NCBI RefSeq assembly: GCF_900114635.1
Contig: NZ_FOTQ01000013.1
Location: 1 to 55,275 of the forward strand
Source: Shimia aestuarii
GTDB taxonomy: Bacteria; Pseudomonadota; Alphaproteobacteria; Rhodobacterales; Rhodobacteraceae
DNA length: 55,275 bases
Direction: 5' to 3'
Shown: in pieces, positions 1 through 10,652 of the stretch
Layout of the letters: the number at the start of each line of letters is the position of its first letter
Numbering within the stretch: position 1 is the stretch's first letter
Program-made: the position numbers and the translations under genes
Notes under the pieces: model-generated
What the model was told of the DNA's origin: nothing
Database searches by the model: none
The model's input: only the letters and a program-made list of their open reading frames with translations

Positions 1-1199
<1,199 letters not shown>

Positions 1200-1203
<4 letters not shown>

Positions 1204-2942
1204 GCCTTGCCGCGAAGCCGGGCCGTGGCCCGGCTGTCGACCTCGGGCGGCGATCCCGTGAATTCCACTCCGAACAGGTCGCGGGCCTGTTCGGGGGTGT
1301 AACGGCCCAGCCGAACATCATTTCGAACATCGTCAACCGACCTTTCAAACGGGTCGCCATAGCCGCCGCCGCCCGGCGTACGGACATGAACCCGATCCCC
1401 AGGTCCGAGCGGAATATCCTGTTCCTTGGAAAGGTGTTCGGGGGTGTAGGGTGCGCCGTCGCGATAAACCGTGACAGTATTCACGCCGCCATCCTTGCCT
1501 CCGAGAACCCCCTGAGGCCCGAACCGGCCATGATCCATCACGAAACTTGCCTTGGCCGCGCCGCGGCGCAGTTCGACTTCGTAGTCCAGTCCAAAGCCGC
1601 CACGGTGCAGTCCCGCGCCGCCTGATCCTTCGTGTAGTGCATATCGGTGGTAAAGTACCGGGAAAGCCTGTTCCATGATTTCAACGGGCGGGGCCTTGGA
1701 AATACCGATGGTGGAACAGCCATTGGACAGGCCATCGTGATCGGCATTGCCGCCATAGCCACCGCCAGAAATCTGGTACATCACGAAATCCCGCCCGCGT
1801 TGGGGATCATGACCGCCCAGCGCAAAATTGCCGCTGGTGCCGGCCGGAGCCGCGGTGACACGATCGGGCAGGGCGGGTACGAGGGCGGCAAAGACAGCCT
1901 CGGCAATACGTTGCGAGACCTCGGCCGCGCAGCCCGACACAGGGCGTGGGTATTGTGCATCAAGGAAGGTGCCCGCGATGCCGGTGATTTTCAGAGGCTC
2001 AAATGCTCCGGCGCTCATCGGCACTTCGGGAAAGATATGCCGCATGGCGAGGTAGACTGCGCTGTAGGTGGTGGCCTGAACCGAGTTCATGGGCCCCTGA
2101 CAGGGCGGACTGGACCCGGCAAAGTCGAAGACAAGCGTGTCGCCATTCTTGGTGATCCGCAGGCGGATTTCCAGAGGATCGTTGATCACGCCATCACTGT
2201 CGATCCAGGCCGACGAGGTGTATTGCCCGTCCGCGATGTCGGAGATGAAGGCGCGCATCTGGATGGCAGCACGCTTGCGAAGTTCTGAAATGGCCTCGGA
2301 GACGGCCGCGTCCCCGTAGCGATCAAGCAATTCGTTGAGGCGCTTTTCACCGACGAGAAGTGCTGCCGCCTGTGCCTTGACGTCTCCGATCCTCTGGTCG
2401 GCCACCCTTATGTTGGAGGAGATGATCGCGAAGATCTCTTCGTCCAGAACGCCCTCTTTGAATAAACGCACCGGGGGCAGGCGCAGCCCTTCTTGTTCGA
2501 CCGCTGTTGCCGAGGCAGAGAAACCTCCGGGTACGACACCTCCGGTGTCCGGCCAGTGCCCCGTGTTGGAAAGCCAGCAAAAGAGCTTGCCATTGCGGTA
2601 AAACGGGCGGGCAAATCGCACATCCATCAGATGCGTGCCCCCAAGATATGGGTCGTTGACGATATAGATGTCGCCGGGCTTGGGCTTTGCAGCTTTGCCC
2701 TCGTCGATCATTCGGATCAGAGTGCGGGTGGAGTATTGCATCGTGCCAACAAACACCGGAAGGCCACCGGCCCCCTGTGCGATCAGGGCGCCGTCTTCGG
2801 CCGCATAGATCCCGTCCGAGCGGTCATTGGCTTCGGCGATCACAGGGGAAAAGGCGGCGCGGGAAAAGCTGAGGTCCATCTCATCACAGACCTGCTGCAG
2901 ACCGGCCTGAATGACGGTGAGGGTGATGGGATCAAGGCTCAT
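1200..2942 (-). CDS. hyuB: Hydantoinase/oxoprolinase subunit B (HyuB family)
   Basis: This 580-residue protein belongs to the HyuB/5-oxoprolinase B family, which acts with HyuA to hydrolyse cyclic amides such as hydantoins, N-methylhydantoin or 5-oxoproline at the cost of ATP. It begins with the family opening [20 protein letters not shown] and has the Gly-rich C-terminal segment [10 protein letters not shown]. Its ATG overlaps the hyuA stop by four bases, so the two are translationally coupled. The substrate cannot be read from the sequence. The convergent gcdH and the nearby 6-hydroxynicotinate-reductase-like gene make a lactam intermediate of N-heterocycle breakdown a reasonable guess, but ordinary 5-oxoproline or hydantoin turnover is equally possible. 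Confidence 0.9.
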
Positions 2943-4996
2943 GAGATGTCTCCGATCCGAACGATGATATTGCCATCCGCGTCGCCCTGGGCGTGGTCGC
3001 CCGGTTCAATGAGGATGGTCGTATCCATCTGCTGAAGGATGGCGGGGCCGTCGAGGGCAAAGCCGATAGGCAGGTGTTCGCGCTGGAAGATAGGTGTATT
3101 CACCCAAGTCCCTGCAAAAAACACAGGGCGGGTGCCGATTTGCGCCTCGTCCAGCGTGGATTTTCGCAAAGCCGGGTCAAGGAGCACCGAGAGGTCAAGC
3201 GCGGCGCGAGTGCCAATGATCGAGCAGTTCACATTGACAACATTGGCGCGGATATTGTCGAGAGCCACATGGAATCGGTCGAAATACGCGGCTTCGAACA
3301 GGGATTGTAGTGTGTCTAGGTCGATGTCGGGGCGTTCGAGGGGTACCCGCAGAAGATGCGTTTGACCGACAAACTGCATATCGACCGAATAAAGGTGGCG
3401 CACTTCGGAGATGGCGATGTTTTCTTTGGAAATGACCAGTTCGCCCTGTTTGGCCTGGTCCGCGAAGATGCCGTGCAGGTGGGAGGGGTCCAGGGCGTTG
3501 AGCGGCGTGTTGATGGTGCGGACGAAATCATGTCGCAGATCGGCAACCACACAGCCAATGGCATTGGTGATACCCGGGCGAGACGGGATCAAAACGCGAG
3601 GAATGCCAAGTTCGCGCGCAAGGGCACAAGCATGCGACGGCCCCGCGCCGCCAAAGGCAAACAGCGCAAAATCGCGAGGATCGGCTCCGAGAGAGATCGA
3701 CACCATGCGGATTGCCCCGGCCATCTTGGTATTGGCAATCCTGATCACGGCTTCGGCGGCCTCCGTCGGCGAAAGCCCGAGCTTGCTGCCAAGCCGGTCT
3801 GCAAAGATGTCCTTTACCTGTTCAAGCGTTACGCCGCCTTTGACGGAATTGAGGCGTGCAGGGTCCAGTCGGCCAAGCAGCAGATTGGCATCGGAAATGG
3901 TGGGTTCCGTGCCGCCTAGCCCATAACAGATCGGGCCGGGCGTGGCGCCCGCGCTTTCAGGGCCGACTTCGAGAAGGCCCGCCGGGTTCACGCGTGAGAT
4001 CGAACCGCCTCCTGCACCTACCGTGCGGACATCAACCATGGGCACATGGATCGGCATGGCGTACTCGACCTCGATCTCGTTCGAGACCGAGGGTTCGGCA
4101 TTTCGGATCAAGGCGACGTCGGTTGACGTTCCACCCATGTCATAGGTGATCAGGTTGCCTTGTCCGGCTTTGCGTCCGACATAAGCTGCGGCCATGACTC
4201 CAGAGGCCGGGCCAGACATCACCGTCTTTGCGGCCTCCAAGGCCACGCGGGAGGAGCTGACCATCCCGCCATTGCCATTCATGACGAGCACATCCCCGTC
4301 ATATCCATTGGCGCCCAGTTCCGAGACAAGGCGGCGGATGTAGCGGTCGAGCAGGGGTTGCACAGCTGCATTGGCGGCCGCAGTCACTCCCCGTTCGAAT
4401 TCGCGGCTTTCCGACAAGAGCGCATGCCCCATCGTGATGTGGTCATTGGGCCAGAAGGTGCGCAGGATGTCGGCGCTGCGGCGTTCGTGATCGGGATTGG
4501 CATAGGCATGAAGGTAGTGAATCACGACGGATTCACAGCCCATGTCAAGGAGTTGCCGCCCCGCATCGCGCACGGCGTCTTCGTCGAGCGCGGTCACAAC
4601 CTTTCCGTCACAATCCATCCGCTCGGGGACCTCAAGTCGCAGGTCGCGTGGGATCAGTGGCTGAAACTCCCCCTTCATTCCATAAGGCTGCGGTCGGGTG
4701 CGTCGGCCGAGTTCAAGGATGTCGCGGAAGCCGGCCGTCGTAATGAGACCGGTTTTGGCAAGCTTTCGCTCCAGCACAGCGTTGGTTGTGGTGGTGGTGC
4801 CATGCACGATCAGGTCAAGCGCGGCGAGGTCGCATTCTGCCGCCTTCAGCGCGTTCAATACCCCAAAGGCCTGATTGTCCAGCGTGCTGGGCACCTTGGC
4901 GAGCTTCACTTGCCCTGTGGTCTGATCCAGTGCGACGAGATCCGTGAAAGTACCGCCAACATCGACGCCAACAACGGCCCGCGAAGATTCGCCCAT
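2939..4996 (-). CDS. hyuA: Hydantoinase/oxoprolinase subunit A (HyuA family)
   Basis: This 685-residue subunit carries the N-terminal actin-like nucleotide site (GVDVGGTFTDLVALD, residues about 9-23) and the family motifs ITYDMGGTSTDVALI and VGAGGGSIS in the middle. It should use ATP to activate the lactam that HyuB helps to hydrolyse in the cytoplasm. The start is well set: a strong GGAGG lies five bases before the ATG. The gene leads the two-gene hyuAB operon. The spacer upstream contains a TTGTTTGTGTACG stretch (5018-5029) resembling the inverted repeat in front of the marR-like gene, so shared control is possible. Related families are acetophenone and acetone carboxylase subunits, but length and partner favour hydantoinase/oxoprolinase. 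Confidence 0.9.
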   Translation of the reverse strand: MGESSRAVVGVDVGGTFTDLVALDQTTGQVKLAKVPSTLDNQAFGVLNALKAAECDLAALDLIVHGTTTTTNAVLERKLAKTGLITTAGFRDILELGRRTRPQPYGMKGEFQPLIPRDLRLEVPERMDCDGKVVTALDEDAVRDAGRQLLDMGCESVVIHYLHAYANPDHERRSADILRTFWPNDHITMGHALLSESREFERGVTAAANAAVQPLLDRYIRRLVSELGANGYDGDVLVMNGNGGMVSSSRVALEAAKTVMSGPASGVMAAAYVGRKAGQGNLITYDMGGTSTDVALIRNAEPSVSNEIEVEYAMPIHVPMVDVRTVGAGGGSISRVNPAGLLEVGPESAGATPGPICYGLGGTEPTISDANLLLGRLDPARLNSVKGGVTLEQVKDIFADRLGSKLGLSPTEAAEAVIRIANTKMAGAIRMVSISLGADPRDFALFAFGGAGPSHACALARELGIPRVLIPSRPGITNAIGCVVADLRHDFVRTINTPLNALDPSHLHGIFADQAKQGELVISKENIAISEVRHLYSVDMQFVGQTHLLRVPLERPDIDLDTLQSLFEAAYFDRFHVALDNIRANVVNVNCSIIGTRAALDLSVLLDPALRKSTLDEAQIGTRPVFFAGTWVNTPIFQREHLPIGFALDGPAILQQMDTTILIEPGDHAQGDADGNIIVRIGDIS

Positions 4997-5056
4997 CCGG
5001 TCCTCCGTTAGAAAACTTGTTTGTGTACGAATGATGTGCGCAGGTCACGCCACCTG

Positions 5057-5842
5057 TCAATCCACGGTGAGTCGCGCTGTTGCAGTCACAGGCACATCGT
5101 CCAGAACATAGGCGCGGTGATCGTTCGTGTTGAGCGTGACCCGGATTTCGTAACTTCCCGCGGGCAAAACCCCGAGCGACGCGGAGGGTGCATAGAGCCG
5201 CTGAAGCTTGAGACCGTCCAGATAGAGATGGCCATGCCCGGTGCCCGGTACATGCGGGCCGTCGACCAGATCAGGGGTAAATTCGAAGTCGCTTGAGATG
5301 ACGCCAACCTCCCAGCCTTGCGCCGTTTGGTTCACGCGCAAAGCGATTTTTGGCGCAGGTTCTCCTTCGCCGACCTGGCAGATATCGCCGATGCCAAACA
5401 GACCAAAGGATGCCGCTGCGCCTTTGGTTTTGGGCGCGACAAGTCTTGCCCGCGTCGTGATATCTCCAGCCTTTTCGAATTTCAGCGTCACGGGCAGGGT
5501 GCGCCCGTCGTCCAAATCACCTTTTATATCAGACAAATACAGGAATGCGCCGTCTGCCGAGAGCGACGGGGTGCTTGCCGAAGGTACCGCCAAGGTTGGC
5601 ATTGGGCCCTCGATCCGCGTTGTCGCGGCGACCTCGGAGGATGCTCCAACAAGCCGGTCCGGTCCGCCCGTGTTGGTCAGCTTCAAAAACACGCCAATAG
5701 CGCCCGGGTCCCCGTCTATCGGGGCCGCAACGGCATCGGAGATCAGGATTTCATGGGACGTTCGCGGGACGAATTGCCAGATTGCCATAGCGATGAGCAT
5801 CATCGCGGCGAGAACAAATCGCAAAGTGTTTGTGGCTTTCAT
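5057..5842 (-). CDS. PCu(A)C-like periplasmic protein lacking canonical copper ligands, with C-terminal extension
   Basis: This 261-residue protein has an N-terminal hydrophobic segment (residues about 8-24) that may be an export signal or anchor. Residues about 45-135 resemble the PCu(A)C copper-chaperone fold (GAIGVFLKLTNTGGPDRLVG, then LPVTLKFEKAGDI). The canonical ligands, a His in an HEM-like motif and an H-x-M pair, appear replaced (RIEGPM and FLYLSD), so classical Cu(I) binding is doubtful. The C-terminal 80 residues contain PHVPGTGHGHLYLDG and NTNDHRAY, a His-bearing domain I have seen associated with copper-related proteins. A GGAG lies seven bases before the start. It is divergent from, and 28 bp from, a membrane protein gene, which may be its partner. 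Function is not established. Confidence 0.55.
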   Translation of the reverse strand: MKATNTLRFVLAAMMLIAMAIWQFVPRTSHEILISDAVAAPIDGDPGAIGVFLKLTNTGGPDRLVGASSEVAATTRIEGPMPTLAVPSASTPSLSADGAFLYLSDIKGDLDDGRTLPVTLKFEKAGDITTRARLVAPKTKGAAASFGLFGIGDICQVGEGEPAPKIALRVNQTAQGWEVGVISSDFEFTPDLVDGPHVPGTGHGHLYLDGLKLQRLYAPSASLGVLPAGSYEIRVTLNTNDHRAYVLDDVPVTATARLTVD

Positions 5843-5870
5843 CCAATTGCTCCGACGCTATGATCGCGCC

Positions 5871-7289
5871 ATGATGATCCCCCATGCAAATCTGCGGATC
5901 AAGTCCGCGACGCCTTTTGCCTCTTTCTTGATTGCGTTGGCCGTTCCCAACCTGGCGCAGGCACATGCCTCAGAAGGGGGATTCGTGCTGCTGCTCCCCA
6001 CCGATGTCTACATTTTTTCCGGGGCGGCCAGTGTTGCGCTGACCGTCTTGCTTCTGGCCCTCTTGCCGGAACGCCTGCTGTCTCCGATGTTTTCTTCTGT
6101 TCCCATGTCGAGGACGCGGGGATCGTTGGCGCCACTGATCACGAGCACGCTTGTCTGCCTGTTCCTGTTCTGGTTGGTGCATGTCGGCAGGACCGGGCCA
6201 CGCGATCCCTTGGCAAACCCGTTGCCGTTGACGATCTGGTCGTTGTGGTGGATTGCGTTCGTGTTTCTTCAAGGCATGTTTGGTAACCTCTGGAGATGGA
6301 TCAACCCTTGGACGGGGCCGGTGGCTCTTGCGCGCAAGATATTGGGAATAAAGCCGTTTATGTCGTTTCCCTCCAAGCTGGGGCACAGTCCTGCCGTGAT
6401 GATCTTTTTGCTGTTCGTTGCGGTTCTTCTTGCCGATCCGGCTCCGGCGGATCCCGCGCGACTGGCGGGGTATGTTGGCGGCTATTGGTTGTTCAGCTTT
6501 CTGGCTATACTTGCCTTCGGGCCGCGCTGGCTTCATCGGGGCGAGGGGTTCACGGTGTTTCTGCGCCTTTATGCCAGCTTGGGCGTATTCGGGCGTATCG
6601 GGGGTCGATTACGCCTTGGGCTCAATGGTTGGCAGATATTGCGAATGCGCAAGGCTGCACCCTGGATGGCCGTTCTCATGCTCGTCATCCTTGGCAGTGG
6701 CAGCTTTGATGGGTTGAACGAGACGTTCTGGTGGCTGGACCTGATCGGGATCAATCCGTTGGAATATCCCGGTCGTTCGGCAGTGATTGCCCAGAACCTG
6801 ATCGGCCTCGGGGTCGCCAATGGGCTTCTGATATCGGTTTTTGCGGGTGCGGTCTGGCTTGGTTTGCGGCTTGCCAAGGCGGACCTATCGCTTGGAACCG
6901 CGTTTTGTCTGTTCGCCCCCACGATCTTGCCGATTGCCCTCGGCTATCACTTTGCCCATTACTTCACGAGCTTCCTTGTGGATGCGCAATACGCATTGGC
7001 GGCGGCATCCGATCCGATGGCCAACGGGGCCGACTATCTCGGCCTTGGCACGTTCTACGTCACGACCGGGTTCTTCAATACGCATGACAGCGTGCGAGTG
7101 CTTTGGCTGACACAGGCGGGCGCGGTTGTTTTGGGGCATATCCTGGCTGTACTGCTTGCCCACGCGGTCGCGTTACAGCATTTCGGCAGCAATCGGCGCG
7201 CGGCGCTTTCTCAGGCGCCACTTGCCATGTTCATGATTTTTTATACATTTTTTGGACTTTGGCTGCTTGCATCGCCCCGCGGGTTTTGA
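5871..7289 (+). CDS. Polytopic membrane protein of unknown function
   Basis: The 472-residue product starts with a probable cleavable signal (SFLIALAVPNLAQA then HASEGG) followed by roughly ten hydrophobic segments spread to the C-terminus (last one MFMIFYTFFGLWLL). I do not recognise the family. His residues lie within or near membrane segments (GYHFAHYF, FNTHDS, LGHILAVLLAHA) and could bind metal or haem. I place the start at the ATG-ATG at 5871 because the signal peptide begins there; the frame is open much further upstream, but that part lies over the divergent gene and has no protein-like character. No strong ribosome site is visible. The divergent PCu(A)C-like gene 28 bp away suggests a shared role, perhaps in metal handling; this is a guess. 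Confidence 0.6.
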   Translation: MMIPHANLRIKSATPFASFLIALAVPNLAQAHASEGGFVLLLPTDVYIFSGAASVALTVLLLALLPERLLSPMFSSVPMSRTRGSLAPLITSTLVCLFLFWLVHVGRTGPRDPLANPLPLTIWSLWWIAFVFLQGMFGNLWRWINPWTGPVALARKILGIKPFMSFPSKLGHSPAVMIFLLFVAVLLADPAPADPARLAGYVGGYWLFSFLAILAFGPRWLHRGEGFTVFLRLYASLGVFGRIGGRLRLGLNGWQILRMRKAAPWMAVLMLVILGSGSFDGLNETFWWLDLIGINPLEYPGRSAVIAQNLIGLGVANGLLISVFAGAVWLGLRLAKADLSLGTAFCLFAPTILPIALGYHFAHYFTSFLVDAQYALAAASDPMANGADYLGLGTFYVTTGFFNTHDSVRVLWLTQAGAVVLGHILAVLLAHAVALQHFGSNRRAALSQAPLAMFMIFYTFFGLWLLASPRGF

Positions 7290-7395
7290 AAAAAGGCCAT
7301 CCCTCTAGACAGAACGCCGGTTCGTTTGCACTCTAACAAGTATAACGAGTCCGGGTAACGGTCCGAAATTTGATGCCGACAAAGGGGGAAATTCG

Positions 7396-8700
7396 ATGAC
7401 CAAAACCAAGAAACCACCACTGCAACCCACGCGCCGCGATGCGCTCAAGACGCTGGCGCTTGGCGCTGGTGGAGCCGCGGCAGCCACCAGCCTTCCGCTT
7501 TGGGCCCGCTATGCCAGCGCCCAGAGTTCGGAGCCGATCCGCGTTGGCTTTCAGGTGCATCGCACCGGAATCGGCGCTGCCTATGGGCGCTGGTATGACC
7601 GCACGACGATGGCGGCGGCCAAGCTGATCAACGAGAACGGCGGAATCAATGGCCGCCCGGTCGAGATCGTGGCCGAAGATGACGGTACCGACCCGAAACG
7701 TGGGGCGGAGGTTGTCGAAAAATTCGCCACCCAGCACAACTGCGACATCGGCTTCGGCACGCTGTTCAGCCATGTGGTGATCGGCTCCGCGCCGCGCGCC
7801 GGCGAACTGAAGCTGCCCTATTTCGTGGTTTCCGAAGGACATCATGTCGCCAGTGGCATGTTGAACCGTTACACGCTTCAGCCGGGCATTACCGACGTGA
7901 AAAGCCAGGTGCAGGCGATGGCGCCTTTCGTGGCATCCAACCTTGGCAAGAAGGTCACGATGATCTTCCCGGATTTCGCATTCGGGCATGACCACCGCGA
8001 CTATTTCACGGCGGCGATTGAAGCGCAGGGCGGCGAGGTTCTGGAACATATCGCGATCCCGCCGACGGAAACGTCGTTTACCAAGTATTTTCCCAAGATT
8101 CCCCGCGATACCGAGGTGATTTATCACGTCATGGTGGGGCCAGCGGTTCTGACCTTCGTTAAGGAGCTGGGCGAGTTCTTTGGACCGCAACGCCCCGAGA
8201 TGTTTGGATTTATTGACAGCCTGGAGGCCGTGGACATCGGCAGCCCGGGACTCGAGTTCCTCGAAGGGACCTATTTCTGGGAGGGCAACCCGCGCTATGC
8301 TCAGGCTGATCAGTCACCATATGATGCCTTCTTCCGGGAACGGGTCGGCGTGGATGCAAATGGCGCTTCCGTGAGCGATCCCAAGGATGTGTCGACCTAT
8401 GCGCACATGTTCGGTTGCTGGGAAACACTTCATGTGGTCAAGGCCGGAATGGAAGCGGCGGGGTATCAGGGACCTTCTGATCGGGCCAAGCTGATCGAAG
8501 CGGTCGAGGCCATGACCGACATGGCGCATTCCAACGCGCACCCGCAAGGGGCCAAGGTCTTCAATGGCAAGACGCATCAGGTCTTCGGCCACCAATACAT
8601 CACCAAGGTGACGGACGGAAAACTGCTGCTCGTGCACACCACATCCATAGAGGATACGCTCTATCCCGACGAGGTGGACTACACCACACAGCCGCTCTGA
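7396..8700 (+). CDS. ABC transporter substrate-binding protein, Liv/Urt type
   Basis: This 434-residue periplasmic binding protein begins with a Tat-type signal (TRRDALKTLALGAGG, cleavage near ARYASAQ). The mature part starts EPIRVGFQVHRTGIGAAYG, typical of type I periplasmic binding proteins of branched-chain amino acid, amide and urea importers. Such a protein captures the substrate and delivers it to the LivHM permease. A Tat signal suggests export in a folded state. It is the first gene of the transporter operon and is separated from the permeases by a strong hairpin, a usual way to make more binding protein than membrane components. The ligand is unknown; the downstream catabolic genes suggest an aromatic N-heterocyclic acid or a cyclic amide rather than leucine. 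Confidence 0.85.
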   Translation: MTKTKKPPLQPTRRDALKTLALGAGGAAAATSLPLWARYASAQSSEPIRVGFQVHRTGIGAAYGRWYDRTTMAAAKLINENGGINGRPVEIVAEDDGTDPKRGAEVVEKFATQHNCDIGFGTLFSHVVIGSAPRAGELKLPYFVVSEGHHVASGMLNRYTLQPGITDVKSQVQAMAPFVASNLGKKVTMIFPDFAFGHDHRDYFTAAIEAQGGEVLEHIAIPPTETSFTKYFPKIPRDTEVIYHVMVGPAVLTFVKELGEFFGPQRPEMFGFIDSLEAVDIGSPGLEFLEGTYFWEGNPRYAQADQSPYDAFFRERVGVDANGASVSDPKDVSTYAHMFGCWETLHVVKAGMEAAGYQGPSDRAKLIEAVEAMTDMAHSNAHPQGAKVFNGKTHQVFGHQYITKVTDGKLLLVHTTSIEDTLYPDEVDYTTQPL

Positions 8701-8710
8701 GGCAAATACC

Positions 8711-8747
8711 GCCCGGCGCTGTATTTTACTGCGCCGGGCGCTTTTTC
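8711..8747 (+). terminator. Hairpin with T-run between binding protein and permease genes
   Basis: The perfect 9-bp stem GCCCGGCGC / GCGCCGGGC with an 11-base loop is followed by GCTTTTTC. It lies directly after the binding-protein stop and 38 bp before the livH-type start. It probably acts as a partial intrinsic terminator that also protects the 3' end of the binding-protein mRNA. Confidence 0.75.
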
Positions 8748-8784
8748 ACGAAAACGCAAACCGCGCAGAGGTGGCGAGCAGTAC

Positions 8785-9711
8785 ATGGAATTTGGACCGT
8801 ATCTGATGCTGGCCACGCTGGAAGGCGCGGTGACGGCGGCAGTGCTGGCGCTGACCGCTGTCGGGCTCAGCCTTGTCTTCGGGGTGATGCGCGTGGTGAA
8901 CGTGGCGCATGGCGAGTTTTTCATGCTTGGCGCCGTGCTGGCCTGGTGGGCCGCAGGCCTTGTGGGCGGGCATCCGGCTCTGGGCTTCGGACTCGCCATT
9001 CTCGTTGTACCGATTCTGGTCGGATTGATCGCCGTGGCTGCGGATGTGACAATTCTCAAGCGCATTGATTACGATCCGGAACGCACCATCGTTGCGACGA
9101 TTGGTATCCTGTATATAATTCAGCAGCTTACTTTGATGACCTACGGCCCGGAGGCGCGCCCGGTTGAGGCGCCGTTCAACACGCGATTGGCATTGCCCTG
9201 GTTCGAGTTCGCAGACGGCCGCCCACAGATCTACTGGCCGTGGGGGCTGAGTACGACGAGTTACAAACTGGGCGTCATCGGGGCCGCCGCAGCTGTGCTG
9301 GTGGGGGTCTGGGCGCTCATGACTCACACCCGGATCGGGTTGTTGATGCGGGCCACGCAGCTTGATCGCGAGATGGCGCTGGCCTTTGGTATTCCCGTCG
9401 AGCGGGTCTATGCGCTGGTCTTCGGGCTAGGTGCCGGACTGGCGGCGCTGGCCGCGGTGTTGATCGTACCCATCCAGCAAGCCCACTACCTGATGGGAGG
9501 CGACCCCTTGCTGCTGTCCTTTATCGTGGTGATCATTGGCGGATTGGGAAGCCTTCCCGGAACCGTGGTGGCCGCTATCCTGATCGGGGTTTCGGACGGG
9601 ATCATCTCGGTCTTTTTCTCGCCGACGCTGGCCAAGATCCTTGCGACGCTGCTCGTCGCACTGGTGCTGGTGTTCCGCCCCCAAGGGCTTTTCGGAGCGC
9701 GCCGGGCATGA
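8785..9711 (+). CDS. livH: ABC transporter permease, LivH type
   Basis: This 308-residue inner-membrane permease belongs to the branched-chain amino acid (HAAT) family. It shows the conserved opening TAVGLSLVFGVMRVVNVAHG and the C-terminal IVVIIGGLGSLPGTVVAA, the cytoplasmic coupling region that contacts the ATPase. About eight membrane segments are apparent. It pairs with the LivM-type permease, whose ATG overlaps this stop by four bases. Length is normal for LivH. The symbol indicates family membership, not leucine specificity. Confidence 0.88.
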   Translation: MEFGPYLMLATLEGAVTAAVLALTAVGLSLVFGVMRVVNVAHGEFFMLGAVLAWWAAGLVGGHPALGFGLAILVVPILVGLIAVAADVTILKRIDYDPERTIVATIGILYIIQQLTLMTYGPEARPVEAPFNTRLALPWFEFADGRPQIYWPWGLSTTSYKLGVIGAAAAVLVGVWALMTHTRIGLLMRATQLDREMALAFGIPVERVYALVFGLGAGLAALAAVLIVPIQQAHYLMGGDPLLLSFIVVIIGGLGSLPGTVVAAILIGVSDGIISVFFSPTLAKILATLLVALVLVFRPQGLFGARRA

Positions 9712-10652
9712 GTAACACGAAGAAGACGCTGGTCTTGCACCTTGGACTCCTCGTGGTGCTTTTCGCGCTGCAGTTTGTTTTGCCAGCTTACCATCATGGC
9801 AATCTCGCCCGGATTATGGTGCTTGCCGCATATGCGGTTGGGTACAATATCCTCTTTGGCTACACTGGTCTCCTGAGCCTCGGACACGCGTTGTTCTTTG
9901 CCGCCGGGATGTACGGCATGGGGCTGATGATCAATCAATTTGGCGCCGCACCTTTTCCGGCCTTGATCGCGGGGCTTTTGGCGGGCGCCTTGGTTTCTTT
10001 GGCCTTGGGGTTCCTTGCGTTGCGTACCGAAGGGGTGGCGTTCATGATCGTCACGCTGATGTTCGCGCAGGCCGGATACCTGACCGTGCTGTATTTCGGA
10101 ACATACACGCGGGGGGATGAAGGATTCGTAATCCAGCAGGCCGAACGGGTGCTTTGGTGCATTGACCTTTCCGATCCGACCAACCGGTATTTCGCCGCCT
10201 TTCTGATTTTTGGCGTTAGTCTCCTGCTTACGCTACGGTTGGTGCAAACGCCCTTTGGCCGAGTCCTGATTGCCATTCGTGAAAACGAGGAACGCGCGCG
10301 CATGCTGGGCTATGATGTGTTTGCCCACAAGCTTGCCGCCGTTGTGCTGTCTGGCACGATTTCAGCAATGGCCGGAGCAGGTTACGGGCTGTTGTTCGGC
10401 TATGTCGGAGCCAGTTTTGCCTCGGTCCAATACTCGATATTTCCTCTTCTCTGGGTGCTGCTCGGGGGAGCGGGCACGGTTCTTGGGCCATTTGTCGGAA
10501 CCCTGTTCATGTTCTACCTGATCGACCTGAGTTCGGGACTGACCTCGGCCTACATGCTGATTGCAGGTGTGGTTCTTGTGCTGCTAACGCTGTTTGCGCC
10601 ACAGGGGCTGGTTGGAGAACTGCGCAACCGGTTGTGGAAGGAACTTCCATGA
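9708..10652 (+). CDS. livM: ABC transporter permease, LivM type
   Basis: This 314-residue polytopic permease is the second membrane subunit of the importer. The LivM signature is clear: YNILFGYTGLLSLGHALFF near residues 45-65 and the coupling segment IRENEERARMLGYDV near residue 190. It is translationally coupled at both ends, with an ATGA overlap with livH and a four-base overlap with the start of the ATPase gene. It should form a heterodimer with LivH in the inner membrane. No unusual features. Confidence 0.88.
   Translation: MSNTKKTLVLHLGLLVVLFALQFVLPAYHHGNLARIMVLAAYAVGYNILFGYTGLLSLGHALFFAAGMYGMGLMINQFGAAPFPALIAGLLAGALVSLALGFLALRTEGVAFMIVTLMFAQAGYLTVLYFGTYTRGDEGFVIQQAERVLWCIDLSDPTNRYFAAFLIFGVSLLLTLRLVQTPFGRVLIAIRENEERARMLGYDVFAHKLAAVVLSGTISAMAGAGYGLLFGYVGASFASVQYSIFPLLWVLLGGAGTVLGPFVGTLFMFYLIDLSSGLTSAYMLIAGVVLVLLTLFAPQGLVGELRNRLWKELP

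Noticed and set aside
5241..5870. Upstream in-frame extension of the polytopic membrane protein
   Set aside because: It overlaps the divergent PCu(A)C-like gene and would place a signal peptide in the middle of the protein; the start at 5871 is preferred.
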